From Kiritimatiellota bacterium (GTDB lineage Bacteria; Verrucomicrobiota; Lentisphaeria; Oligosphaerales; JAADHN01): 64,000 nt of DNA. Both the position numbers and the translations under genes were made by a program. The first letter of the stretch is position 1. Every line of letters begins with the position of its first letter. Below are positions 37,252 to 46,111 of this stretch, piece by piece. The notes under the pieces are model-generated. The model had not been told where the DNA came from and ran no database searches. It was given only the letters and a program-made list of their open reading frames with translations. The DNA is taken from contig JAADHN010000049.1 of NCBI GenBank assembly GCA_013151865.1, positions 302 through 64,301 on the forward strand, given 5' to 3'.

Positions 37252-37717
37252 GGCATTCCTCGGCAAAAGGGGAACGCGGTCCGGTTGTGGAGTTTTTTGT
37301 AGGCCGGTCTGCTTGCAGCCGATACGCAAGACAGTAAGGTGAGCGCGAGCGGTTTTCAAGGTCAGCGGCCCGGCGGTCGGGGCTGTTTGGGGCTCGTCCG
37401 GACCGAACACGCAACGTCGATGATTCGGCACCTACCCGGGGGGGACCTCAAGCGGTGCTCGCCTGATGCACGAGTCGTTTTCGGGTTCGGCGCCCCCGCG
37501 ACAAACCGGATGCGAACGACCTCGGTTGTTCGGGCGCCGCCGGCCTTTGCCGCTGTCTCCGCCGAGTCTGAAACAGTTTCATCCGGCGGTTGCGGTTCGC
37601 AGAACTTTGTTCATTGTTGCGAAACAACCTGGAGCGCAAGCGTACTCGCTGCCTCTGTTGAACCGGCCAAGCCATTCTGAGACGGTCCGTTGGAAGACAT
37701 TATCCGGAGGCGACGTC
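37252..37717. other. Divergent intergenic region, fucosidase / PIG-L
   Basis: No gene is supported. On the minus strand TTGAAA (37359-37354) and TACTGT (37336-37331), 17 bases apart, are a weak promoter candidate for the fucosidase. I see nothing equally good for the plus-strand gene. Confidence 0.3.
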
Positions 37718-38524
37718 ATGTCCGAACCACCTGTTGCATTTGCCGTTGCGGCTCACCCGGACGACATCGAATTCATGATGGCCGGCACTCTCCTGCTTTT
37801 GCGGGAGGCGGGCTGGGAAATCCACTACATGAATATCGCCAACGGTTCGTGTGGAACGGCCGTCGATCCGCCCGAGGCGATCATCCCCAAGCGTCGCGTC
37901 GAGGCCCGTGACGCCTGCGCCAAATTGGGGGCGGTATGGCACGAAAGCTTGTGCAACGATCTCGAAATCTTCTACACGTACGAAATGGTGTGCCGACTGG
38001 TGACGGTGGTCCGCGCGGTGAAACCGCGGATCGTGCTTCTACAGTCGCCCCAAGACTACATGGAGGACCACATCAACTCCGTGCGGTTGGGGGTCAGCGC
38101 GGTATTCTGCCGGGGCATGCGGAACTGTCCGGGAATTCCGCCGACCCCCCCGTGGGGCGGGGAGGTCACGGTCTATCACGCTATGCCTCATGGGCTGCGA
38201 GGGCCGCTGCGGCAGCGGATCCGTCCCGGTCTGTACGTGGATATATCGAGCGTGTTGCCGCGAAAAAGGGAAGCGTTGGCCTGCCATCGTTCCCAGAAAG
38301 AGTGGCTGGATGAGAGTCAGGGCCTGGACGCCTACTTGGACACCATGACCGGGTTTGCCGGGGAAGTGGGGGAGATGTCCGGGTGTTTCGACTACGCGGA
38401 AGGGTGGAGACGGCGCCTGCACTTGGGCTTCAGCGACAACGACCGGGATGTCCTCGGGGACGTCCTCGGAGACAAGTGTCGCGTCGATTCGGAATACGAG
38501 GCCGGGCTGGAGCGGCCGGCCTGA
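37718..38524 (+). CDS. PIG-L/LmbE family zinc deacetylase
   Basis: The 268-residue protein has the family's metal and catalytic motif AAHPDDIEF (His13, Asp15, Asp16) and the second region around MEDHINSVR that supplies the third zinc ligand. It should hydrolyse an N-acetyl group from a sugar or small conjugate in the cytoplasm. A CGGAGG ribosome site precedes the ATG. Its divergent placement beside a fucosidase suggests a role in amino-sugar or glycoconjugate use. The mycothiol/bacillithiol branch is an alternative, and substrate is not readable. Confidence 0.85.
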   Translation: MSEPPVAFAVAAHPDDIEFMMAGTLLLLREAGWEIHYMNIANGSCGTAVDPPEAIIPKRRVEARDACAKLGAVWHESLCNDLEIFYTYEMVCRLVTVVRAVKPRIVLLQSPQDYMEDHINSVRLGVSAVFCRGMRNCPGIPPTPPWGGEVTVYHAMPHGLRGPLRQRIRPGLYVDISSVLPRKREALACHRSQKEWLDESQGLDAYLDTMTGFAGEVGEMSGCFDYAEGWRRRLHLGFSDNDRDVLGDVLGDKCRVDSEYEAGLERPA

Positions 38525-38560
38525 AGCCTGACGCCGTCGTTCCCCAGGAAGCCGGGGGGG

Positions 38561-40009
38561 TCACGGCAATTTGACTTTGGCGTCGGTTTTTGCCTTGTCG
38601 ACCCCGGTCTTGAGGTCGTTCAGTTTCTTGACGGCGTTTCCGGCGGCCTTGGCTGCAGCTTGCTGGACTTTCTTTTTCAGGTCATCAGCCGCGGCCTTCG
38701 CTTTGGGCTTCGCAGGGGGCTTGGGCGGTTTAAGGGCGGTCCCGGCCGTCTTTTTCTTTGGGGCCGGGGGGTTTTTCACCGCCGGCTTGGCGGCGGGTGC
38801 GACCTTTTTGCCCTTGGCGGCAATCTTCTTGCTCTTGCTTTTTGCCGCGGGTTTCGCGGCCGTTTCTTTTTCTTTTTTCTCGGGCTTCTTCAGCAGATCT
38901 TTGCGTTCTTTAAGAATGTCGTCCACGGTATACTTGCTGACGACGAACACCCAACCACTCAAGCGCTTATGGAGATCGGCGGCTTTCTTCCGGTTTTTTT
39001 CGAGGGTTTTCTTGAATTCGGCGTCTTTCTTCTTTTTGTCGTCATCCGACTCGTTCTTGCCGGGTGTTCTTTTCGTGGGGCCTTTGTAGGCGACATCCAC
39101 GGCTAAATAGTACTTGTCGTCTTTGGTTTTTTTGCCGATCTTGACGGTATATTCGAATCCGTCGAAGTCACTTGCCACAAACGTCTTGGGCTTGTCCATT
39201 CCCGTTTTTTCGGGCGGCAGGGCGGGGTCGGCCACATCTTCGAAGCTGGCCCAACTGAATGCCGTCGAGATGCTCCTGACCTTGGAATCGTCCTGTTTCT
39301 CGTCTTTCTTGAGCCCGACCAGTTTCATGTCGTCGGTCTTCTTTTCACGCTGAACTTCCCACACGGTCTTGCCCGCCTCGATCAGTTTCCCGGTTTTCAT
39401 ATCGGGGACCTTGAAGAACTCTTTATCGAGCCAACTCTTGGGCTTGGGTTCGACGGAGGAGAAGGTTTTGCCCACGAGAAGGACGCGCTGGGCCTGGGGC
39501 AGGAGGATGTAGCGGCCGTCGGGCCAGCTTCCGCCCGGTCCGCCTTCCGAGGAAGGTTTTCGGTGCTCTTTGCCCAATCGGAGTTCAGCCACGAGTTTGC
39601 CGCTTTTGTCGAAGAGCTTGATGTCCGTGCCGGTCTCGTCCTTCTTGTCGGCGTCCGGTGCGAGTAGGTTCAAGCGTCCGTACTGGCTCGGTCCGACCTC
39701 GATTTCCTGGGCGCCTTTCAGGGCGACCAAGTCTCGCAGGAATTCGCTGAGCGTACTGAAGTTGGCCGGGTAATCGTACCGTTGGGCCACGCGCCACGTG
39801 CCTTCCTTGCGGCGGAGTTCGACCATACCGTCTTTGTCCGTGACGGTCACCTTATCGATTCTGGCGAGGTCGTCTTCGGTCAACAGTTTCGAGCGTGCCG
39901 AGCCGTCGTCCGACTGCCAATCCCGGCTACTGCGGCGCTGGAGGAAAACGCCGACTGCCACAACGATCACGACGCCGATGAAAAGATACAGCAGTTGCCT
40001 GGTTTTCAT
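38561..40009 (-). CDS. DUF4340 protein of a Gld-type ABC operon, Lys/Ala/Pro-rich tail
   Basis: The 482-residue product has one N-terminal membrane helix (LLYLFIGVVIVVAVGVFL) and then a beta-rich extracytoplasmic domain: IDKVTVTDKDGMVELRRKEGTWRV, FLRDLVALKGAQEIEVGPSQYGRLNL, and a repeat of this unit. This is the DUF4340 arrangement found behind gldG in PVC bacteria. From about residue 375 to the end the chain is nearly all lysine, alanine and proline, like a histone H1 tail. Start overlaps the gldG stop as ATGA. The role is unknown; the operon suggests an envelope ABC complex. The tail is much longer than a DUF4340 protein needs. Confidence 0.75.
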   Translation of the reverse strand: MKTRQLLYLFIGVVIVVAVGVFLQRRSSRDWQSDDGSARSKLLTEDDLARIDKVTVTDKDGMVELRRKEGTWRVAQRYDYPANFSTLSEFLRDLVALKGAQEIEVGPSQYGRLNLLAPDADKKDETGTDIKLFDKSGKLVAELRLGKEHRKPSSEGGPGGSWPDGRYILLPQAQRVLLVGKTFSSVEPKPKSWLDKEFFKVPDMKTGKLIEAGKTVWEVQREKKTDDMKLVGLKKDEKQDDSKVRSISTAFSWASFEDVADPALPPEKTGMDKPKTFVASDFDGFEYTVKIGKKTKDDKYYLAVDVAYKGPTKRTPGKNESDDDKKKKDAEFKKTLEKNRKKAADLHKRLSGWVFVVSKYTVDDILKERKDLLKKPEKKEKETAAKPAAKSKSKKIAAKGKKVAPAAKPAVKNPPAPKKKTAGTALKPPKPPAKPKAKAAADDLKKKVQQAAAKAAGNAVKKLNDLKTGVDKAKTDAKVKLP

Positions 40010-41940
40010 TTGTGGGCCGTTCTCCTGCGTTTGACAAGGGCAAGGACAATGCCTCCCAGGGCCACGAGGGCGGGCATCAAGGCGATGTTCGCCCACTCGA
40101 CCTTGGTCTCGAGGGCGTCGATTCGCCGCCGCAGTTTCTTGCGGACCAATTTGAGCTGTCGGTTGGTTTCGGCTTCTTTTTGCCGAAACTTCTTGATGGC
40201 GCTGCGCTGTTCCGGGGTGAGTTCGAGCCGCTGGCTGGTCTTGCCTTTTCGGCGCTCGAGTTCACTGATCTTGCGGCGGGTTTCGGCGAGATCGTCTTCG
40301 AGTTTGCGGATCTGGTCCTGATATTGCTGTTCGGCCTCGGCTTTCATGCGGCGCACGACCAGGAAAGGTCGGGCCGTGATGGTGCGGCCGCGGATGCTGA
40401 TCAGGTTGTTGTCGCCGCTGAGTTGTTCGACCAGGTTTTGGGCGAAACTCAGGTTATCGTTCAGCGGCGTGATGAATTCCTGGCCGAAAAGGTTGTTGCG
40501 GCGGACGCAGAAGTTGTCGAAAAGCATATCCGAGTCGCCCACCAGCACGACCGTTCCGGGTTTGGCGGATTTTTTCAGGGCGCCCGAGGCGGCCTTGTCC
40601 TTTTCCTTCTTGTTATCAGTGTCTTTCTTCTTGTCGTTTGCCTCGGCGGCGCCTGGCTTGCCGTCGGGGAATGCGGTTTTGAACGTTCCGGTCAAGCGCA
40701 GGGCCAAGTCCATCGCTCGGCCTTCCGGTTTGAAGTCTCTCAGCACGGCGTTGCCGGGCATTTGGGCCATGAATTTTTCGACGAGCTGGCACTGGTCCGA
40801 GGTATGGAAGAGGACTTCTTTCTCGAGCCCGTCTGCGCCGTCGCCTTCGAAGGCGCCGCCGAATGCCACGAGCAGACTGGACAATTGGCTGGTGACCGGG
40901 TCGTCACGCTGGACGGCGTCGCGGGTGAGGGATAGGACTGTGGGCATGGACTGGGGCTGTCCGTCGCGGCCTTGGACCCGGGTCATGTAGACCATATCGG
41001 CAACGACCTTTTCGGTGTTGAACTTGATTCCCCAGGCATCGAGGAGTTTGCCGAGTGTGGACGCACTGGGCGGCATTCGCCGCATTTGGCTCATGGGGTT
41101 GGTTCGGCTGTCCACAATACTCATGGGATCCAGGAACGCGATGAGTTTTCCGCCGCGCAGGACGAATTGGTCGAGCGCGAACAGGGTCTTGTCCGACAGG
41201 TCCTTCGGGTGAATAAGGAGCAATACGGAAATGTCGTCGTCGATGGATTCCGCCGTCGTCTCTACTTTTCTCACATCAAAATCTCGTTTGAGTTCGGAGA
41301 CCAACAGCCAAGGCTTCCGGTTGTTTTGGGGGGGCATTCCGGGCATCATCATGGGCTGCGGATTTCCCATGACGGGCAGCGAACTCATCAGGCCCAGAAC
41401 GGGCTTGTCGGGGTGCAGCACCCGATAGATGGCCCGGGTCAAATCATATTCGAGCAGGTTTTCGCGCTGCGGCGAAAGGAACGGGATGGTTGCGGTCTGG
41501 TCGAGGCAGGTGATGGCGAGGCCGAAGAAGATCTTGTCCCCGGTGAGGCCGATGCTCTGGCCGTAAATGCCGGCCAGGTGCGCGGCGTCTTCGGCGTCGG
41601 AATCGGGCGTCGGATTGAGTCTGCGGACCTTGATCTTGCCGCCGGACTCGACGGCGTATTCCTTGAGCATGTCCTCGACGCGATTGGCGTAGTTCTTGAG
41701 GTAGACGGGCATTTGGGCCACGTCCTTGCTGTAAAAGAACTGCACTGTAATGGGGGTATCGATGGCTTTGAGGATGGCGCGAGTCCCGTCCGAGAGGGTG
41801 TAGATTCGGTCCGCCGTGAGGTCGATCCGATCATGTACCGCCCGCGATATGATGTTGACGGCGATCAAGAGGACCGCCATGCAGACGATGCCGACCGTGG
41901 AAAAGACGTAGGTCTCGATGAAACGCTTCTTGCTCTTCAT
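40006..41940 (-). CDS. GldG-family ABC transporter accessory protein
   Basis: The 644-residue product has an N-terminal membrane helix, then the large ABC_transp_aux domain (RIDLTADRIYTLSDGTRAILKAI, ITVQFFYSKD, LLLIHPKDLSDKTLFALDQFVLRGGKLIAFLDP). A charged linker of lysine and aspartate lies at about 445-475, a coiled coil of about 80 residues follows near 525-615 (RKLEDDLAETRRKISELERR), and a final helix ends in a basic tail. In Bacteroidetes GldG belongs to the gliding ABC complex with GldA and GldF, but non-gliding bacteria carry it too. No gliding genes are nearby, so motility should not be inferred. Confidence 0.85.
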   Translation of the reverse strand: MKSKKRFIETYVFSTVGIVCMAVLLIAVNIISRAVHDRIDLTADRIYTLSDGTRAILKAIDTPITVQFFYSKDVAQMPVYLKNYANRVEDMLKEYAVESGGKIKVRRLNPTPDSDAEDAAHLAGIYGQSIGLTGDKIFFGLAITCLDQTATIPFLSPQRENLLEYDLTRAIYRVLHPDKPVLGLMSSLPVMGNPQPMMMPGMPPQNNRKPWLLVSELKRDFDVRKVETTAESIDDDISVLLLIHPKDLSDKTLFALDQFVLRGGKLIAFLDPMSIVDSRTNPMSQMRRMPPSASTLGKLLDAWGIKFNTEKVVADMVYMTRVQGRDGQPQSMPTVLSLTRDAVQRDDPVTSQLSSLLVAFGGAFEGDGADGLEKEVLFHTSDQCQLVEKFMAQMPGNAVLRDFKPEGRAMDLALRLTGTFKTAFPDGKPGAAEANDKKKDTDNKKEKDKAASGALKKSAKPGTVVLVGDSDMLFDNFCVRRNNLFGQEFITPLNDNLSFAQNLVEQLSGDNNLISIRGRTITARPFLVVRRMKAEAEQQYQDQIRKLEDDLAETRRKISELERRKGKTSQRLELTPEQRSAIKKFRQKEAETNRQLKLVRKKLRRRIDALETKVEWANIALMPALVALGGIVLALVKRRRTAHK

Positions 41941-42000
41941 CAGAGGTCCATCTCCTTGTGCAACAAAAAAAACCGGGGCGAAGCGGCGACGGCCGTCCGG

Positions 42001-42744
42001 TCAGGAGGCGCGCCGGCTCCGTAGGATTACGCCGGTGGTGAACAGGGCAAACACGATGACGGAGAAATAATAGGTCAGGTCGCGACTGTCGATCACTCCG
42101 CGTTGCAGGCTGTCGAAATGCGGAATAATGCTGAAAGCTGCGACGGCGGCAACCAGTTGGGCCGGGGCCCAATTCACAAGCATGTCCGTGACCGGTCGCC
42201 ACCCGGCCAGCACCAGGAAGAGGCAGAGAACCAGGGCGGTGATGAAACTGACGACCTGGTTCCGGGTCATGGCGGAGGTCATGTTGCTGATGGCGAGGTA
42301 GACGCCGGCAACCAGGAAGCTGCCCAGGTAACCGGTGAAGATGGCGCCGCCGTCCGGGTCGCCCAGGTAGATTACCGTGATGACCATGGGGAAAGTCAAC
42401 GCCAGGGCCAAACCGAGGAACACCCATGCGGCCAGGAATTTCCCGACGATGGTTTGCCAAACCGTGATGGGCATGGTGAAGAGCAACTCAATGGTGCCCG
42501 CCCGGCGTTCTTCGGCCCACAATCGCATTCCGGCGGCCGGAACCAGGAACAGGTAGAGCCACGGGTGCCAAAGGAAAAACGACGCCAGCGACGCTTCGTT
42601 TCGAGCGAAGAAGTTTCCGACCATGAAGGTAAAGAAGCCGGAAAGCATCAAGAAGATAATGATGAATACATAAGCGACGGGCGAGGAGAAATAGCTGCCC
42701 AGTTCGCGTTTGGTTACGGCCCAGATGTTCCGGACGGCTCTCAT
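42001..42744 (-). CDS. GldF-type ABC-2 permease
   Basis: The 247-residue protein has six predicted membrane helices, starting with KRELGSYFSSPVAYVFIIIFLMLSGFF, which is the characteristic opening of GldF and NosY-like permeases. The segment LWAEERRAGTIELLFTMPIT is the cytoplasmic coupling region that contacts the ATPase. It overlaps gldA by four bases and is followed by gldG after 60 bases. It should form the membrane part of the complex, of unknown substrate. Confidence 0.9.
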   Translation of the reverse strand: MRAVRNIWAVTKRELGSYFSSPVAYVFIIIFLMLSGFFTFMVGNFFARNEASLASFFLWHPWLYLFLVPAAGMRLWAEERRAGTIELLFTMPITVWQTIVGKFLAAWVFLGLALALTFPMVITVIYLGDPDGGAIFTGYLGSFLVAGVYLAISNMTSAMTRNQVVSFITALVLCLFLVLAGWRPVTDMLVNWAPAQLVAAVAAFSIIPHFDSLQRGVIDSRDLTYYFSVIVFALFTTGVILRSRRAS

Positions 42745-43721
42745 TCGGCGCCCTCCTTTTGTGGGGTCTCGCTGATCGTAATGGCCCGGAAGACCTCATC
42801 GAGACGGCCCTTCTCCGTGTGGAGTTCCTCGAATTCCCAGTTCTTTTCCCGCAAGAGTGCGGCCACGGCCCGTGCGGTCCCCAGGTCGGGCTTCCCGTCT
42901 TTCCGGGCCGGAAACGCCCGGGCCTGAATTCGGCCGTCGTTCTTGGCGAGGATGGCCACGCTGTCGACATTCGGGAGCGCGGTCAGAGACTCTTTCAGGT
43001 CGCTTTCGCTCACGCCACGGACGGCGATTGTCACGGCGCCGCTCGAGCGGGAGCGGGTGCGGAGTTCGTCGGGTCCGCCGCTGAAGACGATGCGTCCCTG
43101 GTTGATGATGACCACGCGAGAGCAGACGGCGTCGACTTCTTCGAGAATGTGGGTCGAGATAATGATGGCCTTGTTTTCTTGCTGCCCCATGCGTTTGATA
43201 AGGTTTCGGACTTCATGTTTCTGGTTCGGATCCAGTCCGTCGGTGGGTTCGTCCATGATCAACACCGGCGGGTCGTGCAGGATGGCTTGGGCGAAGCACG
43301 TCCGATGGAGGTAGCCTTTCGAGAGCGTTTCGATCGTCTGGTAATAGACGGGTTCGAGACAGCAGATCTCGACCGCATGGGTCACCGCTTCTTTTTTCTG
43401 GCGTCCGCGGAGTCCGCGGATTTCCGCGGAAAAACCGAGGAAACCCGCCACGGTCATTTCGGGATAGGCGGGGGCGTTTTCCGGCAGGTAACCGATGAGA
43501 GAGCGCGCCGCGATGCCGTCGTTCTCCATGTCGTGCCCGCCGATGGCGATCTTCCCCTCGCTGGGCGGCAGAAAACCGGTGATCAGGCGCATGGTCGTGG
43601 ATTTCCCCGCTCCGTTCGGACCGAGGAAACCGAGGACTTCGCCGGGTTTGACGTTCAGCGACACATGGTCCACGGCAAGTTTGGGACCAAACCATTTGAC
43701 GAGGTCTTCTGCCTGGATCAT
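42741..43721 (-). CDS. GldA-type ABC transporter ATPase
   Basis: The 326-residue subunit has Walker A GPNGAGKST, the Q-loop region, a divergent signature LSKGYLHR in place of LSGGQ, Walker B VLIMDEPTDGLDP and the H-loop STHILEE. About 90 C-terminal residues beyond the nucleotide domain (RSSGAVTIAVRGVSE) are usual in this branch. It powers the permease encoded next. It starts the four-gene operon gldA-gldF-gldG-DUF4340, with ATGA overlaps at the first and last junctions. The altered signature is a family trait and need not mean loss of activity. Confidence 0.93.
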   Translation of the reverse strand: MIQAEDLVKWFGPKLAVDHVSLNVKPGEVLGFLGPNGAGKSTTMRLITGFLPPSEGKIAIGGHDMENDGIAARSLIGYLPENAPAYPEMTVAGFLGFSAEIRGLRGRQKKEAVTHAVEICCLEPVYYQTIETLSKGYLHRTCFAQAILHDPPVLIMDEPTDGLDPNQKHEVRNLIKRMGQQENKAIIISTHILEEVDAVCSRVVIINQGRIVFSGGPDELRTRSRSSGAVTIAVRGVSESDLKESLTALPNVDSVAILAKNDGRIQARAFPARKDGKPDLGTARAVAALLREKNWEFEELHTEKGRLDEVFRAITISETPQKEGAE

Positions 43722-44224
43722 AACCGGTGACCTCTCCTGTTTTGCCGGGGCCGCTTCACGGGCATACGGCGCGGATGAAGCATGGCGACCCGCAAACGGT
43801 CATCGCTACGGGTCGAATCGTACCCGCAGCCGTCGGACTTTGCTTTCGAAAACGCGGAAAAACGTGAGACGCGCCATCCCAATTCCCTCCGCGACGAGCG
43901 CCGCGAACCTCTTGCCCCGAGGGCAGGCACGGGAGGCACGAAAATTACTTGCTTTGACACCCACGGATCTGCCGGGTTCCGCGGCAATCCCACAAAAGTC
44001 GGGATGTCGATTGCACGATTGTTCCCGCCGAGCCCGAAAGCGAAGAGGGCGGCGCGTGTCGGTCCGGGGCGTCAGTCTTGCCGGAGGATCGGCCGGAAAC
44101 GCCGGCGCGCCCGAGACAGACGGTTTCCGTCAGGCTATGTTCCCGCGTTGCAGCGCGAAACATGGTCCCGTCCCGGGGCCGCTCAAGGGCCGTCTGGGGA
44201 CCGGAAAAGAAGAGAGAATGCCCA
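43722..44224. other. Divergent intergenic region, gldA / HAD gene
   Basis: These 503 bases separate two divergent genes and must hold promoters for both, but I find no pair of boxes good enough to call. No RNA or repeat is visible. Confidence 0.35.
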
Positions 44225-44902
44225 ATGTCGCGAATCGAAGGCGTCATATTCGACATGGACGGCGTTCTGACCGATTCCGAGCCGGTCATCAACGCGGCGG
44301 CCCTTGCGGGACTGCGCGAGTACGGGGTCCGGGCCGAGCCCGAGGATTTCAAGCCGTTCGTGGGCATGGGCGAGGACCGGTACATCGGCGGTGTGGCCGA
44401 GAAGTACGGGGTCCCGTACTCGGTCGAAATGAAGCGCCGGGTTTACGAAATCTACCTCGAAATCCTCCCCTCGATGCATATTGTCTACCCCGGCGTCCTG
44501 GAGTTGCTATGCAAACTCCGTACCGCCCGATACCGGCTCGCCGTGGCCTCCAGTGCGGACCGGGTGAAAGTGGTGGCCAATCTGGAGACCGCCGGCGTGC
44601 CGCTGACTTGGTTCGGTGCGGTGGTGACGGGCGAGGACGTGGCCCGGAAGAAGCCCGACCCGGCCATTTTCCTGGCCGCCGCAGCCAGGCTCGACGTGCA
44701 CGTCGAGCGCGCATGCGTGGTCGAAGATTCGCCGAGCGGCGTCGAGGCCGCGAAGCGGGCCGGGATGCGTTGCGTCGGCGTGGCCCAGACATTCGACCCG
44801 CCCGTTCTCCTGGCCGCAGGCGCCGATTGCGTGCGACCGACAGTGGCCGATATCCGCATCGAAGATCTGGACCACACGGCGCCGCGGAGGGGAGCCGAAT
44901 GA
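44225..44902 (+). CDS. HAD-superfamily sugar-phosphate phosphatase/mutase
   Basis: The 225-residue cytoplasmic protein opens with the nucleophile motif FDMDGVLTDSEP, followed by a helical cap (residues about 15-90). It then has the second motif ASSADR, the lysine in EDVARKKPDPAIF and the acidic fourth motif VVEDSPSGVEAAKRAGM. This is the beta-phosphoglucomutase / 2-deoxyglucose-6-phosphatase subfamily. With glycan-degrading neighbours a hexose phosphate is a fair guess. The ATG at 44225 follows a GAGAG stretch. It lies 84 bases before the UroD-like gene and may be co-transcribed. Confidence 0.9.
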   Translation: MSRIEGVIFDMDGVLTDSEPVINAAALAGLREYGVRAEPEDFKPFVGMGEDRYIGGVAEKYGVPYSVEMKRRVYEIYLEILPSMHIVYPGVLELLCKLRTARYRLAVASSADRVKVVANLETAGVPLTWFGAVVTGEDVARKKPDPAIFLAAAARLDVHVERACVVEDSPSGVEAAKRAGMRCVGVAQTFDPPVLLAAGADCVRPTVADIRIEDLDHTAPRRGAE

Positions 44903-44986
44903 CGGGGGAGGAGGGCCGTTTTAGGGATCGTGCCGGACCGGGGTCGGCGCCTTTGTTCCTTTCGGATTTGCATGGAGAGTGAGCGA

Positions 44987-46078
44987 ATGGATTCGAGAGA
45001 GCGCACATTCCTGACCCTGAACCACGAGGTGCCGGACCGAATCCCCATCGATTTCTGGGCTTCGGCAGGAACGAAGGAGAAGATCCGCTCAGGCTTGCAC
45101 TTGTCTTACGACGGATTCCTCGATGAGTATGGTGTCGATCTGCGTTACATTGCCGGGCCCGGGTATATCGGTCCGCCGCTCGATACCGCCGAACGGGGGA
45201 CAAGCGTGGACATCTGGGGCGTGCCGAGAAAGAGGGTCGCTTTACCCGTTGATAACGCTGTCGAGTACTACGAAGAAGTGAGCGCTGCTCCCCTGTCCGG
45301 TGTCGTCAGTGTCGATGATGTCGAGCGCTACGAGCATTGGCCCTCTCCGGACTGGTTTGATTACAGTGTCATTGCCTCCCAGTGCGACGAGGTGCTGCGT
45401 CGAGATAAGGTCGTGGTGTTCATGGGGGACCGACTGAACCGGATCGCACAGCTCAAGCCCGCCATGTACCTGTGCGGGGGCGAGGCTCTGATGATTCACA
45501 TGGCGACAGCGCCCGCGGTTGCCCATGCGGTGTTCGCCAAGATTCGGAGGTTCTATCTCGAGTACACAACCCGTATTTTGGAAGCTGCCGACGGTCGCAT
45601 TGACATTGTGGTTACGGGAGATGATTTCGGAGCCCAGACCAACCTGCTTGTTTCTCCGAACATGTGGCGCGAGTTCCTGGAGGACGGCTTCAGGCGGTAC
45701 ATCGACCTGATCAAGTCGGCAGGGGCTCGGGTGATGCACCACACCTGCGGGGCCGTTGCGCCGCTCATACCACGTCTGATCGAGAACGGGTTGGATATCC
45801 TTCAATCCCTTCAGCCCGAGGCGGCCGGAATGAGTGGGGAAGCCCTTAAACGCCACTACGGAGACAGGCTCTGTTTCCAGGGCGGGGTTTCCATCCAGCA
45901 AACCATGCCGTATGGGGATGCGGAAGCCATCCGGGGTGAGGTCAGAACGTTGGCGCAAACCCTCGGGCGAGGTGGCGGCTACATCTTTTGCACGGCCCAC
46001 AACATTCAGGCCGATACGTCCCTCGAGAACATTCTCACGCTTCTCAGGGCCTACCATGAATTCGGGGCCTGCCCCTGA
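44987..46078 (+). CDS. UroD-superfamily protein with corrinoid-methyltransferase zinc motif
   Basis: The 363-residue product has the uroporphyrinogen-decarboxylase barrel fold but not its porphyrin-binding arginines. Instead it has HHTCG (His252, Cys254) and a later Cys335 in IFCTAHN, matching the His-x-Cys and distant Cys zinc ligands of MtaA/MtbA-type methyltransferases. VTGDDFGAQTNLLVSP marks the barrel core. It may therefore transfer methyl groups from a cobamide or to a thiol, or act as an O-demethylase component. No corrinoid protein or activator is adjacent. GGAGAG precedes the ATG at 44987. Confidence 0.8.
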   Translation: MDSRERTFLTLNHEVPDRIPIDFWASAGTKEKIRSGLHLSYDGFLDEYGVDLRYIAGPGYIGPPLDTAERGTSVDIWGVPRKRVALPVDNAVEYYEEVSAAPLSGVVSVDDVERYEHWPSPDWFDYSVIASQCDEVLRRDKVVVFMGDRLNRIAQLKPAMYLCGGEALMIHMATAPAVAHAVFAKIRRFYLEYTTRILEAADGRIDIVVTGDDFGAQTNLLVSPNMWREFLEDGFRRYIDLIKSAGARVMHHTCGAVAPLIPRLIENGLDILQSLQPEAAGMSGEALKRHYGDRLCFQGGVSIQQTMPYGDAEAIRGEVRTLAQTLGRGGGYIFCTAHNIQADTSLENILTLLRAYHEFGACP

Positions 46079-46084
46079 GCCCAG

Positions 46085-46103
46085 CCGCCGATCCCGACGG
46101 CGG
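46085..46103. terminator. Hairpin between convergent genes
   Basis: CCGCCG (46085-46090) and CGGCGG (46098-46103) pair over a seven-base loop in the 33-base gap between two convergent stops. There is no T tract. Confidence 0.4.
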
Positions 46104-46111
46104 GAGACGGG

